Assembly (NCBI RefSeq): GCF_000275845.1
Contig: NW_006766886.1
Location: 1,719,301 to 1,737,982 of the forward strand
Source: Dichomitus squalens LYAD-421 SS1
Lineage: Eukaryota; Basidiomycota; Agaricomycetes; Polyporales; Polyporaceae
DNA: 18,682 nt
Direction of reading: 5' to 3'
Both the position numbers and the translations under genes were made by a program. The notes beneath the pieces were generated by a model. That model was given only the letters and a program-made list of their open reading frames with translations, was not told where the DNA came from and did no database searches. Below are positions 1 to 9,341 of the stretch, piece after piece. How positions within the stretch are numbered: the stretch's first letter is position 1; the number at the start of each line of letters is the position of its first letter.

Positions 1-452
1 CACCTTCCTCTTGGTCTTTCAATACAGCCTTGCGAGTACCCTCTGAGACCTTTCCCTGCTCGTGCCTACTGAACGGGTCGTGTAGCGTTCGCCCACGTCA
101 CGGTGCTGTCCCAGTTCGTGATGTGCGCTTGCGGAGTGCCGTGCTGGCCTCTGGAAGTGGCATATTCCCGGTCTCGAAGTTGAGCAAGGCAGTCGTCTTA
201 CTGTTGGCGTCTGATTTTGTCCCCCCAATCGGTACCAACGTCACGAAAGGGTGTATCCGCGGACCAGGTTCGGAGTTCGCGCTTGTGGACGGATGGAACA
301 TTAGGGTAGAAGTGATCTTTGAGTTGGTGGGGGAATGGAACGACCTCACAGACACGCTCTCGTCCTCTAGACAACACGCAAACATGAATCCAGAAACCTA
401 TCGTGAATGTATCAAACACCTAACAACTCTTACTTTGCGTTGGTCAAATCAA
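1..452. other. Left edge, no recognisable gene
   Basis: This stretch lies downstream of the minus-strand permease. Both strands have open frames of about 70-145 codons, but none shows a domain, signal peptide or splice pattern I recognise, and they overlap one another in antisense. It does not resemble the region downstream of the second permease copy. It may hold the 3' UTR of the permease plus part of an unidentified element running off the window edge. Confidence 0.4.
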
Positions 453-2550
453 TCAGACAACTAAGATACCTGAATCCACGCCCTTCTCGATGTGCGATGA
501 CCTTTCGCTTTCTGAATACTCTCTCAAATCTTCGCTCGTGACTGCTTCGCGTAAGAAGGTCTTGGTCGCCGGAAAGGCAAAGGATAAGACCGAGAACACT
601 GTTAGGGCGACTGCAAACTGTACAAGGATTGTCAGCTGGTCAGCTACTGCAGCAACTTCTCGTCGTCAACGGATGGCAACGTACCCCAAATATACATGCG
701 AAGTCGTAAATTTTCAACGCACTCCCGACGGCGATCTTCGGGTTGATTGACGAAATCAGGCCAGGCATGTTCGGAGGCACTGAGAACATGATAGCAACCA
801 CGGCTCTCCAGTTCTGAGGTAAAGACGGACTTGAGGACAACTCGCGATCGCTCCTCAAAATGACTCACAATGCCATACGTATACCTGTACAGCCCACGGG
901 GTCGGTACATCGACGGCACGTCAACCTTGCCTCGGTGCACAATCCAGTACTGCACGTCGCATCAGCGACCCAGAGTGCAATATAAGAGAGCGCATACACC
1001 CACGTCCGCAATCATAATCCCTGCAATTGGGCTCAAGAACACTGCATAGCCATTCATAAAGCTCAAGAACCCCTGCGCGCTCGCAAGGATCTCCCACGGG
1101 CACAACGCCCACCCGCCCAGGATCGCGCATATCACCTGCCCACGGCGGATGTTGATATACCGCGGAAAGAGCACTGTCATGTCGTTTGCGGCCGACAGCG
1201 AATTCGCATAGATGTTCGTGCCGAGGGTGGCAATCACGAAGGAGAAGGAGGCGAAGAACGCCGCGGCGCGGTTGTCCCAGTGGTCGATGAGCTGCAGCGG
1301 GTCCCAGAGCACCGCGCCGCCGTAGAGTGTCACGCCGGCGGAAGTGACGGCGAGGCCGATGAACGAGACAAGAGTGAACGCGGTGGGGATGATGAACAGC
1401 TGCACACGCTGCGCTTGCGCGTTTTTGCCGTAGCGCTGGGAAATTCGTAGCGTTAGCTAGGTTCTGGGCAGTCTTGGAATGCAACAGGTACGTACGGTGA
1501 AATCTGAGATGTTGACGGCAATGGTCGTGTTGATGCTCAGCGCACTATTTAGCGCACTAAGCCACACGTACGTTATTGCGCTACCTGAGAGCGCGCTAGG
1601 CTGCTCGAACAACCCCTTATTCGATGGCACCCTGACGAACGACCAAACGAGCATGGCAAGCCAAGCGGGTGGGACGATGGACGCCTTGACCATGAACAGC
1701 CAGCGGATCTTCTGCGGTGACACGAACATCAATGGGAACTGGATGAGCCAGTACAAGGAATAGCACATGATCCCTGCATTCTCCGTCAGCTCTCGCATGT
1801 CCTTCTCCACATGCTAGAAAGACCCGACTGACCAGCAGTCGTGATATTCGCCCCAGGCGCCAAAGCATTATCCAGATGCGCGAGGGAGGGCCAGATGGCC
1901 TTGAGCATCTGATACACGCACTCGGACCCAGTATACGTCTGGGCTCCGAACCAGAACATGGAGAGTACGACGCGGGAGATGACAGAGAAATAGCTGAACC
2001 AGAACCCGAACGAGGAGCGGTTCAGCACCGGGAAGCCGACGTGCAGCCGCGCCCCGGCCATTCCATTCAGCACCATGACGATCGAAGTGATGATGTGCCC
2101 TACGGCGATGGCAGGAAAAGCTTGGCGCCTAGAGGTATACCGGACGTCAGTCGATGCTCGGCTCGTGCGCACTCAATCGAGAGGGTTCGGAGGTGTAAGC
2201 ATGGAAGAGGAGGATGGCATAGAGACACGATTGAACATCTACTGCGCACCACGAAAGCCCCAATAGCGAGCATGCTTGACGCAAGCTCCCACACTGCGAC
2301 GTTCGCCGCATCCGACACCCAATACGCAATGTAGTCGAACGTCGTCCATGTCCTCTAGCAGTGTCAACGCGCGTTACATCAGCACTCTTCGCAGCCTGTA
2401 CTTCAGTGTTGGAAGATGAACAGTACTCACCCAGTTGGGCGGGACGGGGTCCATGTCCTTGTTCGACCACCTACTATTCGGCGCGAACGTCGATGGCTCC
2501 GGCTCGAGCACCCACGCCTCGCGGCGCGTATACGCGAGTATCTTCTCCAT
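453..2550 (-). pseudogene. NCS1 nucleobase permease, frameshifted copy
   Basis: This is a plasma-membrane cation symporter of the NCS1 family, of the fungal Fur4/Dal4/Fui1 type (uracil, allantoin or uridine uptake). Exons on the minus strand are 2550-2431, 2354-2250, 2128-1833, 1773-1496, 1435-1004, 949-869, 813-685 and 617-453, all with GT..AG borders. Family marks include W-x3-Q in FWFGAQTYTG, WLIQFP, the NSLSAANDMTVLFPRYIN helix and GGWALCPWEILASAQGFLSFMNGY. About 12 membrane spans over about 534 residues are expected, which is normal for the family. The start at 2550 matches the second copy (shared YTRREAWVLEPEPSTFAPNS). Exon 2 has 105 nt against 104 in the intact copy, with one extra G in the GGGG run at 2258-2261. 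Splicing to exon 3 is therefore out of frame. A non-canonical GC donor or a later GTGCGC donor could restore the frame but would alter a loop. Everything else is intact, so this is either a very young pseudogene or a sequencing error. The substrate is inferred from the family only. Confidence 0.85.
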
Positions 2551-3260
2551 CCCAGACACCAGAGTCAAGACTTTCAGAACTTTGAACCCAAGTAATGCGA
2601 CCCCGACGCCAGCCTAGACAATAGTGCAACTAGGAGAAGGACGATGGATGTAGACTGGGCAGCTTAGAGCACGAGAACCTAGATAAGAAGCATCCAATCA
2701 CCACGACGGAGTATTTCTGGCGTGTACGCGTAACTCCGATGGACCTTGAGCAGAAGAGGCTGCCATTTGAAGCGTTTAGCAGGAGACCTCACGAATGGTA
2801 TATTGTGCATGCGAAAAGATCAGTGCTCTGTGAAACCCCTCCTACATCAGGAAGCAGTGAGAATTATCTCACAGCGAGGGGCTCGCGAGGTAAGAATGAG
2901 AGTAATGCTTTGACGTACCATCATACAGAGCCTGGCACATCTCGAGCGCGAAGGGAGAGGAACGACGACCCGAACGCGGACACGCAGACCCCACTCCTAC
3001 CTAGTCCACTGTAGCCTAACAATGCTTCAGGAAACGACCTTCCTCACCGAATTCAAACAGAAGCACCACCACAAGTCTTGATACACTCACTGCCGGCGCG
3101 GATGTCACACTGCGCTCACTCCCTCGCATACGCCTCCGTAAACCCGCACACTGGGAAGTTAGCGCCGCCGCAGAGCCCAAGGTTCGCTATTATATAGAGC
3201 AGACGGCTGGTATGCGCCGGAGAGCATTAGGACAGCAAAAAGCCAACGAAGTTCGCTTCC

Positions 3261-3277
3261 GAGAGAGAGAGAGAGAG
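3261..3277. repeat. (GA)8 microsatellite
   Basis: Seventeen bases of perfect GA dinucleotide repeat in non-coding DNA. It is a likely length-polymorphic site. No function can be read from it. Confidence 0.9.
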
Positions 3278-3331
3278 CAAGAAGGAAGACGGGACAACAC
3301 GGACGCGAGGGACGAGGGTGTAGAAGGACAT

Positions 3332-3355
3332 GGTGAGGGTGAGGGTTAGGGTAAG
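3332..3355 (+). repeat. Four degenerate telomere-like hexamers
   Basis: Four consecutive hexamers read GGTGAG, GGTGAG, GGTTAG, GGTAAG. Rotated by three bases, the third and its neighbour contain TTAGGG, the fungal telomere unit, while the others differ by one base. The block is only 24 bases and stands alone, so chance is a serious alternative to an interstitial telomeric remnant. Confidence 0.45.
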
Positions 3356-4276
3356 ATGACTAGCGCTCCTTGTTCTGCTGCGACGAGATGTGGTCAGAGT
3401 CTTGTCTTGCCTCTCCTCTCTTCGCCTGTCATGGTCTCCTGTTTCACGTCCCATGTTGACCCCGCCCAGGAAAGGACTCGAAAATTGATTGCGAACGAGT
3501 ACGAGATTGCGAGCAGAGACTGTGACTGTGATCCCTCCTCGGCCTAACGCGCTAAAAACGCGTCGGCTACGCTACGAGGCACAGCGAGTTCGAAGTTCAA
3601 ACTGCTTCCATCCTGTTGTCCTTGCTGCCAATGCCTCTGTCTCCCTTTTGACTTCACTTTTAGACCGACGGCGGCCACGTCTGTTGCCAGAACACCGCTA
3701 TGACGCATGACGAGCAGGGGCAGATCAGGGCGCAGTTTTCCACTGCAAGGCAATCCTCTTGATGGCTTCGGACGAGGCCCGTCTCGCGAGCACAGAGGCC
3801 CGAATCATCCGAGGAGTGGAAAACGGCAAGGAAAGCGCAACGTCGGAAATCTCGGACGTCTCTGTCGGTAAGAAGACTACTCGGACGCTCATACTTTATG
3901 CCCCGGAGGTCCGTGTTGTTCGTGCTATCAACTTCAATCTCAGCTTGTTGCAGAGTCCCATCAAAATATGTGACTGCTTTCGAGGAACCTATGATTGTCA
4001 GATTGTCAACAGCCTATCAGCGAGCGAGTCGCCAGTCATGCACAGATTCCAGCTCCAAGACCGCGGCCTCCGCGAACATCAATGGTGCTGCCATAGCCAA
4101 CTCTTCTGATGAGAAGTTTACATACCATGCAAAGACCATATAGAGAGGGCGTATTACGGCAAGACGTCCATTGCACCTGACTGGTAAGTTTGCAACCGGC
4201 CTCGTCTCAGTGTTGTTGACATTCCTCCTGTCCTGAGTGCTAGCCAAACATCTGTTTTACTCGGCCATGGGGACGG

Positions 4277-4283
4277 TATAAGA
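4277..4283 (+). promoter_or_regulatory. TATA box of the DUF5648-like gene
   Basis: TATAAGA lies 62 bp before the ATG at 4339. That spacing suits a short 5' leader of about 30 nt, as is common for strongly expressed secreted proteins of basidiomycetes. It is intact although the gene behind it is broken. Confidence 0.6.
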
Positions 4284-4338
4284 TCCTCTACAGCCCACGA
4301 CGTTTTATGCAGCACTCTTGTGTCACAGAAGAGCTACA

Positions 4339-4956
4339 ATGAAGTTCTCTGCCGCTACTATAGTTCTCTCCACACTCTGCGCGATGGTCTCCGCCTCGCC
4401 CGCAATTCGTGCCGCCCTAGAGGTAAGCACAACGTCATGTCTGCATCGGCGACTCCTACTGACGCGCCGCTCTGTTATAGCTTGCAACAATACCAGACTG
4501 CGGGTACCCTACCGTTCCGCTCCTACGTGCGTATTTCAACTCGAAGACCGCCCACTTCTACACCACGAACGCCACCGAAATGAACGCCTTCATCAATGGC
4601 GCCGAACACTACATCTCCGAGGGCGTCGCCGCGCAGATCCTCCCGTCCGACACCCAGGCTCCACGGCCATCCCGCTCTTTCGTTTGTACGGAGCCAAGTC
4701 AACAGACTATCTCTATACGGCGAACACAACGCAACGCGATGTCGTGTTGGGACGCGGGAACTATGTCAGCCAGGGCGTGGTGGGGTACGTGTATGCGGAC
4801 CAGGAGTGCGGCACGGTGCCGTTATATTGGTTTTACAAGGACATGGACGAGGCCAACTTCGACTTCTATACGACCGAATAGGCGGAGGTGGACGAATTCG
4901 TGAACGTGTTAGGCTACACCAACGAAGGTGTCGTTGGATATGTGAGTCCGACGTAG
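4339..4956 (+). pseudogene. Secreted DUF5648-like repeat protein, broken
   Basis: Exon 1 (4339-4422) encodes a signal peptide, MKFSAATIVLSTLCAMVSAS. A 58-nt intron (4423-4480, GTAAGC..TATAG) follows, and exon 2 runs to the TAG at 4954-4956. Three imperfect repeats of the DUF5648 kind (PLxRxY...HFYTTNATE...Y.SEGV) can be read: AHFYTTNATE...SEGVAAQI, then IPLFRLYGAKSTDYLYTANTTQ...QGVVGYVY, then VPLYWFY...FDFYTTE...GYTNEGVVGYV. Repeats 1 and 2 are in different frames: one base, probably a G of a former GGG, is missing near 4656-4657. In repeat 3 an in-frame TAG (4879-4881) stands where homologous repeats read on, compatible with a CAG to TAG change. Two independent lesions make a pseudogene likely. 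Family members are extracellular fungal proteins of unknown function, often fused to or near hydrolases. Two lesions make a sequencing error alone unlikely. Confidence 0.75.
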
Positions 4957-5568
4957 GGGTTACTCTCAGTGAGTTTCTGGCCCGTGCATGTTCATTTCTG
5001 CTTCGGCAGGATCTGAAGCTCGGGGAACAACAAATATCTTGTATTCGGGAGTAGGATTACAGTACTATGAGATGCCACTTTGAACATCTTGCTACATGCC
5101 AACTGATTATAAGTTGACTACGGTCCGAGCCATTCAAAGTCCCCTGCCCGACGCTGCTAGAGTCCGAAGCCGAAGCCGTCTCTCCGTCACTGGCCTGGGC
5201 ACTGCTGCACTCACAGATATCCGATTATGATTGCGCTACATCTTAGTGGAATGGCGTACTTGTGAGTTGTAGTAACTCGGAACAGGCGCTCCGTGAACAG
5301 CAGTGAGACGAAGGACATGCAGACTTGAGTAACGGCTCGGACAACTTGAGCCGTTTCAATCAGTGGTGGCCACCGAGACTTTACATTCTGATATGGGCCA
5401 ATCTCCTCAGCATAGGGGCTCCTGCTTGATCATGTTTGGTTCTGAGGGTGGGTGATATCGTGATGGGGCCTTAAAGGCGCTAGTAGCTGCTAGGCGTTTG
5501 TTGTCCTAACTCTCGTCCCTACCGCCACAATATCGTTCTACGCCACACCCTTACCACTCTTTGCATAC
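4957..5568. other. Intergenic, no gene seen
   Basis: About 600 bp between the broken secreted-protein gene and the left kinase. I see no splice-consistent reading frame. It should hold the kinase promoter, but no clear TATA box stands close to the ATG at 5569. Confidence 0.5.
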
Positions 5569-6661
5569 ATGAATAATGCGGAAAACTCCATCCTCAAGGT
5601 TCCGCAATTTTTACAAAATCATGCAGAACTCACGCGTCGGGGAATCACGTTGGAGGGACCTATCAAACCAGTGAATAAATCTTCCGTTGAAGTAGCTAGA
5701 GTGCGTCGCTCACAACCGTCTCATAGTTTGTTGTCTATGAAACCTCTTGGCGCAATGCTCCGCACATTGTGGTCAAGATTCTTAGTCCTGAGAGCCAAGA
5801 GGCAGATATCTCTGAGAGGCTCCAGGCTGATCTCCGCTCTCCGAATCATGCCATACCTAGCGAGGTTATTCCGTCTGAGCCACCGTTGCTCTTGATGCCT
5901 TGCTTGTCGCCTCTCAACTGCGTTGGTTTGCGAACCAAACCCCTGAGTTTTGTATTGTATTTCTTTTCCCAGATCGTCGAGGTGAATCGAAGGCCGCGCT
6001 ATGACGAGTAATCTGAAGTTGATCCCCCGTTGTTCAGGGACTTCAACATCTTCATCTTCAGCAAATTGTACATCTAGTACGTGCACGAAATTGTGGGATA
6101 GCTGTTACGCTGACACTATGTTACTTGAGGATGTATGCGTCAACAACTTGGTTGTCGCAGTGAACAACTCTATGACTCTGGACAGACGGGTCGAACTAGG
6201 AAAGATCTACTTCATCGACTTTCAGACGTCGCAACAGTTGCAGCTGCCGCCAGGTATTCAGCCCGCCATAACGCTACCACAGAGCCAAGTAAGGCCACCG
6301 CCCAACATCAAACAATTCGATCCATATTCCTGGGATGTGTATTGTCTAGGATACCTGCTTCGGAATAGGCTCAAGGTGTGTATGTCATAACCACTATCCT
6401 TTGGGCAGCTACCGAATTTCTCCACCCATGCAGTTCCATTGCCTGAGTAAACCGAAGTGGCCATGGATCGCCTGTCGGTATATCGACTGGCTTATTGGTA
6501 CCGAACGTGGCTGTACTGTTGCCTGCCATTGCCGTCCAACGGCCCTGCGAGCACACCAGGTATTGACCGTCATCCGATGGGCAGTGCATGTGTGCGATGT
6601 CCTTGGGAAGATCGTCACACTTCGCAAAACCTTGCACGCGCCACGGATCGTCAGTATATGA
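5569..6661 (+). CDS. Divergent kinase-fold protein, left copy
   Basis: Five exons, 5569-5670, 5727-5981, 6038-6076, 6130-6375 and 6434-6661, join in phase 0 to about 289 residues. The eukaryotic kinase core is visible. The ATP-lysine candidate is in IVVKIL (exon 2), with a Glu in the following helix (ISERLQ). The catalytic-loop equivalent VHL-D-VCVNN is split by an intron just before the Asp and keeps Asp and Asn. The metal-binding IDFQTS stands in place of DFG, and FDPYSWDVYCLG is the subdomain IX Asp region. No glycine-rich loop is evident, and the His/Arg of HRD is replaced. The C-terminal tail has WLIGTERGC...C.CRPTA, shared with the right copy. This resembles basidiomycete-specific kinase-like families of unknown target. 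Exons 3 and 4 have the same lengths as in the right copy, and exon 4 proteins are about 60% identical by eye (49/82). It is convergent with the small gene at 7366. Activity and substrate are unknown. Confidence 0.75.
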
Positions 6662-7365
6662 CTAGACAAGCGATCACATTGCTTCCAAGGCTCTATTCAC
6701 GAATCATGGACAATAGACGACTTTAGCGCTCTGTAATTTATTGTTGTCTTATTACATTCCATATCATTTCCATGGGGATGTGTATTTGAGAGGGATGTGA
6801 CTAGTTATGCATCAGTGCGAATGAGACACATTCCACGTACGCTACTCTCACTAGCCTTGAATATGTGAGTAACATTATGTGACTTCAGGGCGATCTCTGC
6901 AGAAATCGGTGACCTTGTTCAGGGCCAGATTTTCGAGAGGAGATACTTCGGCGTTGCGCTTTTACTCTTCTACGCGTTCTCGATCGTCTATAGCCGTTTA
7001 TACACCGTCATGCACTCCTTCACCGACTGCATCATAGGTGTCTGCTGCTTACACGAAATACCTGTTTTTGTGTTCTAGGTCCGTACCGCAGATTTGGGTT
7101 GAGGCATGCGTTACTCACGAAACGAAGGGTACTCAGTACTCAGATGACTAGGAACAACTTCCTGACCAGGTACAACAGTAGGCCAAGCAATACATTACAA
7201 CGGCCCACACTTGGGCGAGACAGAGATAGGAAAACATTCAGGCGGTGCCCTACACATCGGTATTAGAACGCTCGAAGCTATGCGGGAGTGTAAGGCTTAG
7301 CACCCATTAATCAAATGGAAAGATGAGCTGTGCTCACCAACCTATTCCCCGAACCGAGTGAGGTC
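6662..7365. other. 3'-3' spacer between kinase and small gene
   Basis: About 700 bp between two convergent genes, so it carries both 3' ends. No further gene is seen. The equivalent spacer in the right module is only about 430 bp to the inferred ancestral stop of the small gene at 16902, or 233 bp to its present stop. Confidence 0.5.
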
Positions 7366-7743
7366 TCAAGCTTGAGCCGCCTTCGTCGTCCGGCTCTCAA
7401 AGGGATGCGCCAGCAAGTAGTCAAGGCAAGCCAAGACCGCGGACTTGTTGACCGCCGGGTCGGAGGTCGAAGGCTTCTCGATGAAAGCTCGCCAGACTGT
7501 GGTAGCGATACTCTCGAGAGTGACGGTCCACTGGATAGTTGGGACAGGCTCGTAGGCAGTATAGCCAGTCCTCTCGAGGATTATCTCGTACTTGTCCTTG
7601 AAGAGCACGGAAAGCTGATCCTCAGAGTTGGAAGCCGAGAAAACTGCCATGTCGGTCGACTTCTCAAGTTCCTCTCTCAGGAACTTGACGCCCGAGTACG
7701 CTGTAGGCATGTCGTCGTCGTTCTGGTCGTAATTATAAGCCAT
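7366..7743 (-). CDS. Small protein of unknown family, left copy
   Basis: A single coding exon of 125 residues, M at 7743 to TGA at 7366. I do not recognise the family. It is acidic at the N terminus, has no signal peptide or membrane span, and is probably a soluble cytosolic protein. It is homologous to the right-hand gene at 16527: both have KFLREELE/RFLKDTVS near the start, ERTGYT/VKTGYT in the middle, and a PS..D..VNK[ST]A...C[IL]D.[LF]L block near the end. An intron in the 5' leader (7799-7745, GTAAGC..GGAACAG, with CTGAT as a branch point) ends one base before the ATG. A TTATAA box at 7891-7896 lies upstream. These promoter and splice signals argue for a real, expressed gene. It is convergent with the kinase at 5569. 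Confidence 0.75.
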   Translation of the reverse strand: MAYNYDQNDDDMPTAYSGVKFLREELEKSTDMAVFSASNSEDQLSVLFKDKYEIILERTGYTAYEPVPTIQWTVTLESIATTVWRAFIEKPSTSDPAVNKSAVLACLDYLLAHPFESRTTKAAQA

Positions 7744-7744
7744 G

Positions 7745-7799
7745 ATGCTGTTCCAGTATCAGCATAGTATAGGTATAGATATTTGAAAGCCGTGCTTAC
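7745..7799 (-). other. 5' UTR intron of the small left gene
   Basis: On the minus strand a GTAAGC donor at 7799 and a GGAACAG acceptor at 7745 enclose 55 nt, with CTGAT about 12 nt before the acceptor. This is the usual size of introns in this window. The acceptor is directly followed by C and then the ATG. Confidence 0.6.
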
Positions 7800-7890
7800 C
7801 AGCAGGAATGCGGTGTGCCGAGAGCGCAAAGACGGCAGGGGAGGAGGGCCTGGGGGTTGTTATGATTCTAACGCTCTGAGCATCCAGAGA

Positions 7891-7896
7891 TTATAA
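7891..7896 (-). promoter_or_regulatory. TATA box of the small left gene
   Basis: TTATAA lies about 90 bp before the 5' leader intron donor on the minus strand, giving a predicted leader exon of about 60 nt. This is inferred from position and motif only. Confidence 0.5.
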
Positions 7897-9341
7897 GGCT
7901 GCGACACTCCTCGCTCCACAAACTTCCCATGATTCAAAGGCTTTTGTTGCTCTCAAATATAGAACAATGCTGTACAACATCGCTGGCACAAATCTACTGC
8001 TATCAGCACTGCTCGATCTTCCCTCGGAAGCGGAGCTCCACCAAAACAGCGCACGGACCACACGGACCCTTGCAGATCGCATGGGAACCTCACCCAGGAC
8101 AAATTCATATTTGCAAATGAGCAGTAGAAGAACAAAGGGATATCACGGAAACAGGATTTGGCGAAGACGGAGCGGTATATCTAACCCTGTAAAGAAGCAA
8201 AGGAGGCGGTGTTAGGATGAAAGATACGAGGGGTTCCGGGTCGGGTCCTGAGCTAGCAAAGTCACTCAGCCCGATAGTGGTTATGTTGATGTTCATGCAA
8301 ATACAGGCATTAGCAGCCCTCACCGCTTGTAAATAAATGAGATACCCTCATATATCGATATTGAGACTTTCTCACAGCGATGGTATCATCTCAGGGTCTA
8401 GATGCTGCCGGAGCACATGTTTAACGTTCACTCTGTTTACGTATACGGCGGTCGAACCATGAGACTTGTACTAGCGAGACTATTGTCGAGGAGAATAAGG
8501 ACCTTGTCATCCATTGTATTCTCTGATAGGAGCTTTGCCACTGATTGCGAATTGCTTTGTGTGAGGGCCTCGGTGCGAGTGACGCGAACAAAGGAACAGC
8601 CATATCTAGGAAATCAGCGGCGAATTTGAAGTCTCGATTCATGCCATCCTGGGGCATGATTGTTTTTCAGCGTCTGTAAAACCATCGTCCCTGACACTGA
8701 TTGTCTGAATTTATCGCAAGTGCGAACTGTTTCGAGGTATCTGATCTCAGTAGAGGTTGACATAGACAGAGGCTCCAAGAGGCAACCACCCGCAATTTCA
8801 GGAATGACTTCTGTTCAGAAGCCCGCATTTTCACCAAAAGTTGACCTTGCATCTCCCCTTTCCGTCGACTTTCATCTACTCGAAAAACGTCCACCTTCCG
8901 TGTAGGAGCCCGATATGTCCCTTGACTCGAGACTCGCGGGTATGCACTACGCGCAAATACACAGCCACCTGCCATTGCTTTTCTGATGCGCGACACGTAC
9001 CGCAGTCGTCGGAATCAACCGTCCTGCAATGGGCGGGGCTCCATGGAGCCTTCCTGTCCAGAGTCGTCTGGGACATGAGAACGGCAGAAAACTCACTACA
9101 CACGTGGTGGTGATTTTCTGACAGGACAGCGGAAGTTCGACGGATTTGCATACCCACAGAACTCTGGTAGGATCCATACGGTACATGCCCGACAACTTCC
9201 ACCAGAAACGGTCGGCAGAAAGTTGATTGGAACGTAATTCCGCCAGGACACCAAGCGTACCTCATCACCTATCGTACCCCTCCTCAATCTGCCCCATGTG
9301 CACTCACTGACTCACCTCGACTCTCACACGCGCCCAGGAAC
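7897..9341. other. Long intergenic region, no gene recognised
   Basis: About 1.4 kb. Frames of 60-130 codons occur on both strands around 8400-9290, but they overlap in antisense, lack recognisable motifs and do not join through good splice sites. It separates the left kinase/small-protein pair from the MYND gene. Lineage-specific or decayed genes here cannot be excluded. Confidence 0.45.

Larger units (their letters stand above)
2551..4276. other. Intergenic, permease 5' side to DUF5648-like gene
   Basis: About 1.7 kb without a gene I can support. It should contain the promoter of the minus-strand permease. Two AGATAA (HGATAR) GATA-factor motifs lie 131 and 314 bp upstream of its start (2681-2686 plus strand, 2864-2869 minus strand). 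A TATA-like TATATAG lies near 3191. Stop-free frames occur on both strands between about 3740 and 4110, but they overlap in antisense, have no recognised domain and no convincing splice pattern. The two short repeats inside are listed separately. Confidence 0.4.

Noticed and set aside
98..464. Open frames on both strands at the left edge
   Set aside because: They are mutually antisense and neither shows a domain or intron logic. An unknown element cut by the window edge remains possible.
3740..4110. Stop-free stretches on both strands before the DUF5648-like gene
   Set aside because: The minus-strand frame has no start and is closed by stops upstream. The plus-strand frame has no domain. Not enough to call a gene.
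8667..9287. Overlapping minus-strand frames of 63-130 codons
   Set aside because: No recognisable motif, several frames equally open, no joining splice sites and no paralogue in the window.
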